Of a stretch of DNA of 64,000 nt, positions 42,863 to 51,117 are shown one piece after another. This stretch comes from Sphingomonas echinoides (GTDB lineage Bacteria; Pseudomonadota; Alphaproteobacteria; Sphingomonadales; Sphingomonadaceae): the NCBI RefSeq assembly GCF_029623395.1, contig NZ_JAPYKK010000012.1, positions 45,548-109,547 on the forward strand. Reading direction: 5' to 3'. The stretch's first letter is position 1. Each line of letters begins with the position of its first letter. A program made the position numbers and the translations under genes. The notes beneath the pieces were generated by a model. That model was not told the DNA's origin, ran no database searches, and saw only the letters and a list, made by a program, of their open reading frames with translations.

Positions 42863-43576
42863 ATGGCTGAGCAAGTATCCGAATTGAACCGCGGCGAAAA
42901 CACGGCCCGCACCGTTACGGTCGGCGCGCTGAGCGTAGTATTCCTGATTGCTGCCGCAGCACCGCAGAATACACGTGCAGTCTTCATCACCGATGGCGGC
43001 CTGCCCAAGGCCTTCACCGCGACCGTTGATTCGGATGGTCCCGCACGCCGTGCCAGTTATCTGTCGGGTCTGGCTGGACCGCGCGGTCCCGCGGCCACGC
43101 GGAGCGGCAATCCGCCGGCCGATCGCGGCACGCGCCGCGCCGAATATCCAGGTGTAGCGTTCGCGCGCGGCCTTCCCCCCGTATCGCCCGCTGGAGGCAC
43201 GGTCGCCGACCCCAACGCCATCCCGTTTGTACAGGATGTCGTTGCGGATGTCGCAACCGGAAGCCCCGCGCCCGAAGGAGCAGGACAACCGTTCTCCCCC
43301 GTGATTGCGCAGGCCGTCACCGGCGCGCCCGGATTCGTTGCAAGCCCTGGCGGCGGCACACCCGGAACCGGCGGCACCGGCGGTACACCAGGAACGGGCG
43401 GTACGCCCGGCACGGGCGGAACGGGCAATCCAAACACGGGAACGAACAATCCCACCCCCGTATCCGCAGTTCCAGAGCCGTCGACGTGGCTGTATCTGCT
43501 CGGCGGGTTCCTGATGATCGGCGGCGCTCTGCGGCGTCGGCGTAGTGGCCCCTTGTCCGTCGCAAGATCGCGCTAA
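42863..43576 (+). CDS. PEP-CTERM sorting-domain protein
   Basis: A 237-residue secreted protein. It has an N-terminal hydrophobic stretch (about residues 18-36, TVTVGALSVVFLIAAAA), a low-complexity Ala/Pro/Gly mature region with GGTPGTGGTGGTPGTGG repeats around residues 165-190, and a C-terminal tripartite signal: VPEPSTW, a TM stretch LYLLGGFLMIGGAL, and RRRR. That is the PEP-CTERM signal recognised by exosortases. The exosortase gene at 53046 is a likely processing partner. About ten residues follow the basic cluster. ATG 42863 (a GTG lies one codon upstream). Mature function unknown. Confidence 0.88.
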   Translation: MAEQVSELNRGENTARTVTVGALSVVFLIAAAAPQNTRAVFITDGGLPKAFTATVDSDGPARRASYLSGLAGPRGPAATRSGNPPADRGTRRAEYPGVAFARGLPPVSPAGGTVADPNAIPFVQDVVADVATGSPAPEGAGQPFSPVIAQAVTGAPGFVASPGGGTPGTGGTGGTPGTGGTPGTGGTGNPNTGTNNPTPVSAVPEPSTWLYLLGGFLMIGGALRRRRSGPLSVARSR

Positions 43577-43618
43577 AGCCGGAACCGGCCCGCGCCGCGC
43601 GATCGCCCGTTCGGAACT

Positions 43619-44161
43619 TCAGTTCAGTTCTAGCGCGTTGCCGGATATGGTGACCGGCCCCAGCTGCGACAGAAGGTCCTGACCGAGCAGCGAGACCTTC
43701 AACCCGCGCCGCACGACCGCTGCATCGACATCCGTAATGCGATGTCCGGCAATCGCGACGTGATCGAGTGTGATACGATCGATCGCCGAAGGCCCAGCGG
43801 CGGTTTCCATCATCGTATGTCGCGCCGGTCCGCCAAACGCCGCGCCGACGCGGGTCGCGTCTGCCGGCGTCAGGACGACCATGGTCGCGCCGGTATCCAG
43901 CAGGAAGCGTACCGCAACTCCGTTGACCCGCGCGGTGACGTAGAACAATCCATCGCGCGATCGGCGGAAGCGCCGTTGCAGTGGCGGGGCCGCATCATCG
44001 TCTTGCGCACTCGCGGCGGGGACCGCGGCACGCGCGACATCGCTCAGCGGGACCACCGCTCGCGCCTGCACGACGGGCGCGTGCGCGGTAAACGACAGGC
44101 CAGCAAACGCCAGCAAGCCGAAGACGCCGGGGAGCGCAAGGATGGGCTTGAGCAAGAACAC
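43619..44161 (-). CDS. Retropepsin-like aspartic protease
   Basis: A 180-residue protein with an N-terminal hydrophobic signal or anchor (about residues 5-27), an Ala-rich linker, and a clan AA aspartic protease domain from about residue 75. The active-site motif FLLDTGATMVVLT is clear, and a flap-like and LLGQDLLSQLG motif follow, as in the small retropepsin-like proteases of alphaproteobacteria (TIGR02281-like). It should act as a dimer in the periplasm. GTG start at 44161. It faces the PEP-CTERM gene tail to tail. Target unknown. Confidence 0.87.
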   Translation of the reverse strand: MFLLKPILALPGVFGLLAFAGLSFTAHAPVVQARAVVPLSDVARAAVPAASAQDDDAAPPLQRRFRRSRDGLFYVTARVNGVAVRFLLDTGATMVVLTPADATRVGAAFGGPARHTMMETAAGPSAIDRITLDHVAIAGHRITDVDAAVVRRGLKVSLLGQDLLSQLGPVTISGNALELN

Positions 44162-44220
44162 ACGGTCTCAATGCCCGAATGAGCCTAAACAGCCGGTGCG
44201 CGGACGTGGTTAGTGTTTCG

Positions 44221-45129
44221 TTAAGCTTCCGCGACCTCCACCGTCGCGGTCCGTTCCCGTCGGATCAGGCGGCGGCGCCGGAACCACTGGGCAAGCGCGG
44301 CAATACCGATCAGTAGCCCCGCCACGCCGAATTCGGCAATCCACACGATATACGGCCAGCGCATCGTCGCCGCCGAGCGGAACAGCACATAGTGCGTCGG
44401 GACGACGTGATAGCCTGCATAACGGTACAGCCGGTACAACTCCCCCGGCAGACCATCGGCGACCAGGATCCCCTGACGCGCGCTCACTGCCGCGGCCTGT
44501 GCGGATCCGTCGGTCGGCGACAATTCGATGAAATACCGGATGTCCGACGGATCGGCGCCCGGATCGGTCATCGGCGCGAAACGGACATTACGACGTGCCA
44601 GCCACAGATCCTCGTCGAACGCCGATGTCCGGGTGTAGACGATCGTGCCGTGCAGCTCGGTCAGGCCCTGCGTGGGAACCATCGGGATCGTGGTACTCGC
44701 GGTAATCCGCTGCATCGGCCCTTGCGCGCTGGGGAGCATCACCATCATGATGAGCGCGATCACCGCTGCGATAAGGCACCCGGCGGCCGTGAGCAGCAGG
44801 ATGTTCAGAAAGATCGTCGAATCATGGATCGCCCGCGCGAGATGGTTCTGCGCGGCAACGGCTTCGGCGTTCAGGTTTGTCGCGCGAACCGCCTTCCGCC
44901 GCCGACGAGTGAACAGGAACGGCAACGGGGCCAGGAGCAGGATGAAGATCAGGAACGTCAGCAGCGGATGATACACGCCGAATTCGTTGAACTGCCATTC
45001 GGCGAGCAACGCAACCACGCCGCGATACGTCCCCGACTGCCAGGTAAAGAACCCGACCACGAGGACGATCCACAGCGCCAGCAGCACGTGCGACGGATTT
45101 TCCCGCACCGATTTCAGCCGTACGCGCAT
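44221..45129 (-). CDS. Membrane protein of unknown function
   Basis: A 302-residue protein that I do not recognise. Four hydrophobic helices are predicted at about residues 14-34, 54-73, 106-130 and 260-282. Between helices 3 and 4 lies a ~130-residue polar domain with PTQGLTELHGTIVYTRTSAF and YRYAGYHVVPTHYVLFRSAA. The C-terminal tail is basic (RRRRLIRRERT). ATG 45129 follows GAGAAGGAT. It lies 59 bases upstream of the aspartic protease gene on the same strand, so the two may be co-transcribed. Confidence 0.75.
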   Translation of the reverse strand: MRVRLKSVRENPSHVLLALWIVLVVGFFTWQSGTYRGVVALLAEWQFNEFGVYHPLLTFLIFILLLAPLPFLFTRRRRKAVRATNLNAEAVAAQNHLARAIHDSTIFLNILLLTAAGCLIAAVIALIMMVMLPSAQGPMQRITASTTIPMVPTQGLTELHGTIVYTRTSAFDEDLWLARRNVRFAPMTDPGADPSDIRYFIELSPTDGSAQAAAVSARQGILVADGLPGELYRLYRYAGYHVVPTHYVLFRSAATMRWPYIVWIAEFGVAGLLIGIAALAQWFRRRRLIRRERTATVEVAEA

Positions 45130-45572
45130 CCTAGATCCTTCTCATATCGCGAACGCTTCACGATCAGTCCATAATGCGGCGGACGACTGTGTCAAAACGG
45201 GATTGTCGCAATATGCGGCATCCGTCGAGAGACGATCACGTCCCCGGAAAGGACAGACGGAGAGTGTCACGGTTCGAAGGGTTTCCGACAAAAGGCGCGT
45301 AATCTTCCCGCCCTCCTAAATCATGGCATTGCTCATTCTAGATCCTTCTCGACGCAATACCACCTTTAGAGCATTAGAAATTGCGGCCGCTCGCACCTCC
45401 TTCTCCAGAACAGCCAACACCGTCTTAATATTTCATCAACTTTTCGTCGGCCCGCTGGCCTGGGCGGCGGATCGATTTGGGGCTGTCCACCCCTTGAGTC
45501 GGCAGCCTGCTGACGAAATCCGCTTGATTTCACGAACTGCGCCGTGCCGTCGACCGGCACGGCGCGGCACGA
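45130..45572. other. Intergenic region between FDH-like gene and membrane-protein gene
   Basis: About 440 bases, more AT-rich in the middle, with no credible CDS. A 13-bp element CTAGATCCTTCTC occurs at 45131-45143 (the ribosome-binding region of the 302-aa gene) and again at 45337-45349, where on the minus strand it precedes ATG and a six-codon reading frame ending in TAG. Confidence 0.5.
45539..45565 (-). terminator. Hairpin after FDH-like gene
   Basis: Perfect 10-bp stem (45539-45548 with 45556-45565), 7-nt loop, 7 bases past the stop of the oxidoreductase gene. No T-tract, so moderate confidence. Confidence 0.5.
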
Positions 45573-47915
45573 TCACGCCTTGGCCGCATCGACATCCGCG
45601 ACGATTCGGACGGGCACGGACTTGCTCGCGGGTGTCTTGGACAATTCGTCGTGGTGGCTCATCGGCACCAGCACGTTGCATTCGGGATAATAGCCCGCCA
45701 GCGTCCCACGCGGGATCTTGTACGCGGTCAGCGTGAGACCGCCGAGCTGCCGATCCTGCCCATCGTCCACGTCGGTGATCAGCCGGATCTTCTGACCGTC
45801 GCTCAATCCGGCTTCGGCGATATCCTCCGGGTTCATCAGCAGGACGTCGCGTGTCCCCTCGATTCCGCGGAAGCGGTCGGAATAGCCGTAGATCGTCGTG
45901 TTGAACTGATCGTTCGAGCGCAGGGTGATCAGGCGGAAACGCCCGGGCGCATCCTGGAAGCCGATCGCGTTGAGTTCGCCCGGCGTGGTGAACACCGCCT
46001 TGCCCGATTCGGTCTTCCACACTCGCTCATGCGCCGCATTGCCGCGATAGAACCCGCCCGCTTCATACATCCGCTGGTTGTACGCGCGGAAATCGTCCGG
46101 GTAGGTCTGCTCGATCAAATCCCGCACCAGCCCGTAATCCGCGGTCCACGCGTCCCATTTCAGATGCTCGCTCGGCGCCAGTGTCGCCTTGGCGATGCCG
46201 GTGACGATCGCCAGTTCGCTCATCACCTTGTCCGAGACAGGCGTACGATGCCCGATCGACCCGCTGATCATCGAGAAGCTGTCCTCGGTCGTGATGGTCT
46301 GCGGACCGCTCGCCTGCTCATCTTCCTCGAACCGACCGAGGCACGGCAGGATGTACGCGAGCTTGCCCGGAAACAGATGGCTGCGGTTGAGCTTGGTCGA
46401 CACCATCACCGTCAGGTCCTGCGACGCCCAGGCTTGCTCCATCCGCTTCTGATCGGGCACCGCGCGGACCAGATTGCCACCGAGCGAGATGAACGCGCGG
46501 ACCTTGCCCTCGAACAGCGCCTCGCTCGCCTCGACGATGTTCATGCCATCCTCGGCTGGCGGGTCGAAGTGGAACAGCGCCTTGAGCTTGTCGACCGGGA
46601 CCAGGTGAACCTTCTCGGCGATCCCGACGGTGCGTTGCCCCTGGACGTTGCTGTGCCCGCGCACCGGGCAGCACCCTGCCCCCGGCCGCCCGATATTCCC
46701 CCGCAACAGCAGCAAATTGACGAGCATCGCCACGTTGGTCGCACCGTGCGCGTGCTGGGTCAGCCCCATGCCATAGACGCCGATGACGTTCTTGGCGGCA
46801 ATATAGACCTGCGCAGCATCGCGGAGCGCCGCTTCGCTCAGCCCGCTTTCCTGCTCGATCTCGGACCAGGCGACCGCACGGCAGCGGTCGAGGAACGTAT
46901 CGAAGCCGGTGGTGTGCTGCGCGATGAACGCGTGATCGATGACGTGCGCGGCACCGGCGGCCTTGGCGGCATCGTCCGCCTCGACCACGACCTTGCACAT
47001 GCCGAGCATCGCCGCGATGTCGCCGCCCGCCTTCAACTGATGGTATTGATCGGAGATTTGGGTCTCCTTGCCGGTCAGCATGGCAGCAGGACTCTGTGGA
47101 TCGACGAACGACACCAGCCCCTGCTCGACGATCGGATTGAACGTCACGATCTTCGCGCCGCGGTCCTTCGCGTCCTTGAGCGGATGGAGAAAGCGCGGGC
47201 TGTTGGTCCCCGGATTCTGCCCGAAGAAGAAGAACGCGTCGGCCTGCTCCAGATCGTCCCACACGATCGTCCCGACCGGCGAACCGATCACCTTGGTGAG
47301 CCCGACCGACGTCGTTTCGTGGCACATGTTCGAGCTTTGCGGCAGGTTGTTGGTGCCATAGGCTCGCGCCAGCAATGCGTAGAGATACGATGCCTCCAGC
47401 CCGGCATGGCCCGAGGCGTAGAACACCGCGCTGTCCGGATCGAGCGGCTTGAGCACCCCAGCGATCCCGGCAAACGCCTCCTCCCACGTCGTCTCGACAT
47501 AGCGGTCGGTTTCGGCATCGTAGCGAAGCGGATGCGTCAACCGCCCGGTCATCTCCAGATCATGGTCGCGCCACGACCGCAACTCGGTGACGCTATGACC
47601 CGGCTTGGTCCAGAACGCCGGACCACACCGCGCGCTGGTCGATTCCCACAAAGTCGCCTTCGCGCCGTTTTCGCAGAATTCGAACGCGGAATAATTGGCG
47701 GGCTTGGGCCAGGCGCACGACGCGCACATGACGCCTTTCGGCTTGTTGAGCTTGCCCAGCGACGCGAGCGATGCGGGGTTCGACCATGTTTCCCCGAACA
47801 CGCTGGCGATCCCGCGCAGCGACCCCCAACCGCCGGCCGGACCCGGCGAATGCGGCAGATCGTCGGGAAGATCGGCAATCTGCGAAGGTGTGTGGGACAT
47901 CTTGTGGTCGGACAT
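45573..47915 (-). CDS. FdhF/YdeP-family molybdopterin oxidoreductase (formate dehydrogenase-like)
   Basis: A 780-residue Mo-bis-MGD enzyme of the YdeP/Fdh-alpha-like group. The N-terminus has GVMCASCAWPKPANYSAFEF with further Cys, possible Fe-S ligands; the Moco domain has FASGHAGLEASYLYALLARA, PQSSNMCHETTS near the expected Mo-ligand site, and YGMGLTQHAHGATNVAMLVN; a C-terminal MGD domain has NQFNTTIYGYSDRFRG. Formate is only a guess: YdeP in E. coli relates to acid resistance. Divergent fdhD and then mobA, moeA support a Mo enzyme. Start 47915 or 47921. Confidence 0.88.
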   Translation of the reverse strand: MSDHKMSHTPSQIADLPDDLPHSPGPAGGWGSLRGIASVFGETWSNPASLASLGKLNKPKGVMCASCAWPKPANYSAFEFCENGAKATLWESTSARCGPAFWTKPGHSVTELRSWRDHDLEMTGRLTHPLRYDAETDRYVETTWEEAFAGIAGVLKPLDPDSAVFYASGHAGLEASYLYALLARAYGTNNLPQSSNMCHETTSVGLTKVIGSPVGTIVWDDLEQADAFFFFGQNPGTNSPRFLHPLKDAKDRGAKIVTFNPIVEQGLVSFVDPQSPAAMLTGKETQISDQYHQLKAGGDIAAMLGMCKVVVEADDAAKAAGAAHVIDHAFIAQHTTGFDTFLDRCRAVAWSEIEQESGLSEAALRDAAQVYIAAKNVIGVYGMGLTQHAHGATNVAMLVNLLLLRGNIGRPGAGCCPVRGHSNVQGQRTVGIAEKVHLVPVDKLKALFHFDPPAEDGMNIVEASEALFEGKVRAFISLGGNLVRAVPDQKRMEQAWASQDLTVMVSTKLNRSHLFPGKLAYILPCLGRFEEDEQASGPQTITTEDSFSMISGSIGHRTPVSDKVMSELAIVTGIAKATLAPSEHLKWDAWTADYGLVRDLIEQTYPDDFRAYNQRMYEAGGFYRGNAAHERVWKTESGKAVFTTPGELNAIGFQDAPGRFRLITLRSNDQFNTTIYGYSDRFRGIEGTRDVLLMNPEDIAEAGLSDGQKIRLITDVDDGQDRQLGGLTLTAYKIPRGTLAGYYPECNVLVPMSHHDELSKTPASKSVPVRIVADVDAAKA

Positions 47916-48083
47916 GGTCATTCCCATCGCTCGCGGCCCGATCGCGCGACGGGCCAAGTGTAGCATGATGCCAGCGAAGCGAGTGGCGAACGACTTCGGT
48001 TCCGAACGAAGCCGACGCTTTTTCCGGGCGTTGCAAATTTCCGCGATGCTTCCACCGACGCGGGCCGTGCGTTACGTCGGGCG

Positions 48084-48905
48084 ATGCCCGAGACTATCGC
48101 AACCCGCGCCGCCGCACCCCTCCTCGAGACGCTATCCCCGGACGGCGAGCGCACCCGCTCCCGACGCGGAATTGCCGAGGAAGTCGCGGTGGCGATCGAG
48201 CTGGATGGCGTTGGGTTCGCGGTGATGATGGCGACGCCGCATGATCTGGAGGATTTCGTCGTCGGGCTGCTGCTTGCGGAGGGCGAGATTGCCGCAGCGG
48301 ACGACCTGTCGAGCATCGATGTCGCAGCGCTAGATATCGGCGTGATCGTGCGGGTCGACCGCGTGCGGCCGGACCCGGTGTCGGTGATGGAACGGATGCG
48401 CCCGCGCACCACCGATTCCGCCTGCGGGCTGTGTGGGCGCGACAGCCTCGACCGTGCGCTCGCGCCATTGCCGCACGTCACCGCGCGAAGCCTGGCGGAC
48501 GCGGCGGCGCTCTTCGCGGCGGCTTCGGCGTTGCGCGATCACCAGCCGCTCAATCGGGAGACGGGCGCAGTCCACGCCGCCGCGCTCGCGGGAGCCGACG
48601 GGGCGATCCTGCTGGTGCGGGAGGATGTCGGCCGGCACAATGCGTTCGACAAATTGATCGGTGCGATGGCGCGGGACGGGATCGGCTGGGACGGCGGGTT
48701 CGCGCTGCTCAGTTCGCGCTGTTCGTTCGAACTGGTGGACAAGGCAGTGCGCGCGGATTGTCCGCTGCTCGCGACGATCTCGGCGCCCACCGCGCTGGCG
48801 CTCGACCGTGCGGCGGCGGCGGGGCTGACGCTCGCCACGCTGGTGCGATCCGATACGCTGACGCTGCAACTCTGCCCCGCCTCCGCGCCCGGACTGGTCG
48901 CATGA
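48084..48905 (+). CDS. fdhD: FdhD sulfurtransferase for formate dehydrogenase-like enzymes
   Basis: A 273-residue protein that transfers sulfur from IscS to the Mo centre of formate dehydrogenase-type enzymes. It has the DSACGLCGRDSL motif with the two reactive cysteines, LLLAEGEIAAADDL early, and ILLVREDVGRHNAFDKLIGA with the conserved histidine. ATG 48084. It is divergent from the oxidoreductase gene (168 bases between starts) and overlaps mobA as ATGA. Confidence 0.93.
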   Translation: MPETIATRAAAPLLETLSPDGERTRSRRGIAEEVAVAIELDGVGFAVMMATPHDLEDFVVGLLLAEGEIAAADDLSSIDVAALDIGVIVRVDRVRPDPVSVMERMRPRTTDSACGLCGRDSLDRALAPLPHVTARSLADAAALFAAASALRDHQPLNRETGAVHAAALAGADGAILLVREDVGRHNAFDKLIGAMARDGIGWDGGFALLSSRCSFELVDKAVRADCPLLATISAPTALALDRAAAAGLTLATLVRSDTLTLQLCPASAPGLVA

Positions 48906-49441
48906 CGGTGCTGGGCGCGGTGCTGGCAGGCGGGGAATCCCGCCGCTTCGGCAGCGACAAGCTCGCCGCGCGCCTGGGCGACCGCACGCTGCTCGATCAT
49001 GCGATCGCGTGGCTGACGGCGCGGACGGACGCGGTCGTCGTTTGCGGACGCAGCGTCTCGGATGTCCCGAGCCTGGCCGATCGCCCCGCCCCCGGGCTTG
49101 GCCCGCTCGGTGGCCTTGCGGCGGCGTTGCATCATGCCCAGCGGCATGGCCATTCGGCAGTGCTGTCGATTCCGGGCGACACGCCTGCACTGCCGGCGGA
49201 CCTGTTCGAACGGCTCACGGCGATCGGCGCGCCGGTGTTCGTCCGTGGATGTCCGGTGATCGGGCTATGGCCCTCGTCCTGCGCCGATGCCCTCATCGCG
49301 CGACTGTCGGGCGCGGACGATCGATCGATGCGTGGCTGGGCGCGGACGATGGCCGCGCAGGCGCTGGCGCTGGAAGACCCGATCCCGAACGTCAATTTCC
49401 AGGGCGATCTCACCGCCTTGCGCGGCGCCACCAGCGGATAG
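48902..49441 (+). CDS. mobA: Molybdenum cofactor guanylyltransferase
   Basis: A 179-residue nucleotidyltransferase that makes Mo-MGD from Mo-molybdopterin and GTP. Motif LGAVLAGGESRRFGSDKLAA at the N-terminus, LGPLGGLAAALHHA, and SIPGDTPALPADLFERL with the metal-binding aspartate; the C-terminus has NVNFQGDL. Slightly short for the family. ATG 48902 overlaps the fdhD stop. The bis-MGD cofactor fits the neighbouring oxidoreductase. Confidence 0.9.
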   Translation: MTVLGAVLAGGESRRFGSDKLAARLGDRTLLDHAIAWLTARTDAVVVCGRSVSDVPSLADRPAPGLGPLGGLAAALHHAQRHGHSAVLSIPGDTPALPADLFERLTAIGAPVFVRGCPVIGLWPSSCADALIARLSGADDRSMRGWARTMAAQALALEDPIPNVNFQGDLTALRGATSG

Positions 49442-49450
49442 GATCCGCGC

Positions 49451-50668
49451 TCAGAACCGCAGGCACGGCACCGATGCGCCGACCGGCAGCGCGCGTCCAT
49501 GCGCCGGGCGCGCGACGAGTCGATCGGCGGACGCCAGCATCATCTGCCCCAGTGCGTCTGAGCCCCGATCCAGCACACGGACGCCCCCCGCTTCTGCCGT
49601 GGCGCACAGAAACGCCTCGCGCGCCCCGGTCGACACAACCGGCGCAAGCAGCGGCATCGGCTCCCACGCGAGGGCTGCCGCCGGGTCCTCGCCCGCCAGC
49701 CGAAGGAGCAACGGCGCAAGCAGCAACCGCGCAACCGTCATCGCGGCGGTCGGGTTGCCGGGCAGCGCGAGCAGGTGCGTTTCGCCGATCCGCCCGTACC
49801 ACGTCGGTCGGCCCGGACGAATCGCCAGGCCATCGAACCCGAGCTTGAGCCCGAGCGGCCCAAGCGCGTCCTTGGTCGCATCGCGCGCGCCGTGCGCCGC
49901 GCCGCCGACCAGCACGATCACGTCGGCGCGATCGCGCATTGCCGATACCGCCGTGAGAAACACCTCCGAATCGTCACCGATTCGCACGGAATCGCCCGGA
50001 CGCCCGCCCCAAACCGCAGCAAATGACAGCAGCGCCTGACCCAAAACGTCGGGAGTTGTGTCGCGCGACGCCGCGGCATCGCCCGGTGCGACCAGCCCCG
50101 CCCCGCGGACCAGCACGCCGACGCGGGGCCTGCGTCGGACCACCACCGTCGCAACGTCCGCCGCCGCAGCGGCGACCAGCGCGCGTGGACCAATCCTGCA
50201 CCCCGCCGCCAGCGCAATCGCCCCAGACCGCAGATCCGACCCCCGCGCCCGTATGCCCGACCGTTCGAGCGCTGCACTATCCGATTCGACCCAACCGTCC
50301 GTGACGATGGCGCGTTCGATCGGAAGAACGCACATGGCCCCTCCGGGCAACGGTGCACCAGTAGCCACGCGCATCGCCTCGCCGCCGGACAGCACAGTGG
50401 TGGACGTATCGACGATCTCCCACCGCAGTGGCGCGCCAAGGACGGGATCGGCGCCCAGGGCATAGCCATCCATCGCTGCCGCATCGCGGCGCGGGATATC
50501 GATTCGTGCCCGAATCGGCTCGGCAAGACTGCATCCGTCGGCATGCGCAAGCGGGCGGACTTCGACGCCCAACGCAACCGCCGCAGTCACCATACCATTG
50601 GATGTCTCGGCCAAGGTGGCACGGACGTGGGGAGCGCGAAGCAGTGCTGAAAAAACGGGGGGCGGCAT
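49451..50668 (-). CDS. moeA: Molybdopterin molybdenumtransferase MoeA
   Basis: A 405-residue enzyme that inserts molybdate into adenylated molybdopterin. DIPRRDAAAMDGYAL in domain I, the MPT-binding-like region with GVLVRGAGLVAPGDAAASRD, VLVGGAAHGARDATKDAL with a GGxS/H-type loop, and ALPGNPTAAMTVARLLLAPL. ATG 50668. It is convergent with mobA (9-base gap) and upstream of nothing else on that strand. Confidence 0.9.
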   Translation of the reverse strand: MPPPVFSALLRAPHVRATLAETSNGMVTAAVALGVEVRPLAHADGCSLAEPIRARIDIPRRDAAAMDGYALGADPVLGAPLRWEIVDTSTTVLSGGEAMRVATGAPLPGGAMCVLPIERAIVTDGWVESDSAALERSGIRARGSDLRSGAIALAAGCRIGPRALVAAAAADVATVVVRRRPRVGVLVRGAGLVAPGDAAASRDTTPDVLGQALLSFAAVWGGRPGDSVRIGDDSEVFLTAVSAMRDRADVIVLVGGAAHGARDATKDALGPLGLKLGFDGLAIRPGRPTWYGRIGETHLLALPGNPTAAMTVARLLLAPLLLRLAGEDPAAALAWEPMPLLAPVVSTGAREAFLCATAEAGGVRVLDRGSDALGQMMLASADRLVARPAHGRALPVGASVPCLRF

Positions 50669-51117
50669 AGCGTTATCTTACCCCGAAACCCATCCTTCCG
50701 CGAGCGGAGTGACGGGCACCGACCTTTTCTTGGCGGACGGTTCACCTGCTATTAACAGGATTTGGTCATGATTACCGGACATTACAGGGGATGCCGATCA
50801 TTCATGATCGATCGCCCCCAGATGAAGGATTTCGCGCATGCAATATCTGTACGGGTAAGATACATGGTTTGACGTACGGGGCATGTTGCTCTCCGTTCGC
50901 GTGAGAGCGTTAACCGATCGCCCCTAGCGACAGACCCCCGGACTGCAGTCTCTGCATTCCTTCAACAACGCTGTTGATGTTACGCAACCGACCGATTAAT
51001 CGATGCGTCCGCCTGTCCTGAGGGTTTGTGCGTGGCGCGAAAGAAGTCCCGCGGGAACAAGCAGTTCGCGGGTTTTCCCTGTTCCACGCCTTGCTTGCAC
51101 CGGAGTCTGCCAGAGAC
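50669..51117. other. Upstream region of the EPS/exosortase locus
   Basis: About 450 bases of relatively AT-rich sequence between moeA and the phosphoglycosyl transferase gene. No gene recognised apart from a possible 5' extension of the next CDS to GTG 51028. A small palindrome TCAACA-acgc-TGTTGA lies near 50962-50977. It should hold the locus promoter. Confidence 0.5.

Noticed and set aside
45366..45560. Small minus-strand reading frame (64 codons) after the FDH-like gene
   Set aside because: No Shine-Dalgarno, no homology seen, and an Arg/Gln-rich composition like other antisense frames.
45651..47963. Plus-strand reading frame of 770 codons opposite the FDH-like gene
   Set aside because: Antisense to a gene with strong family motifs; Arg/His/Asp-biased product, no motifs or Shine-Dalgarno.
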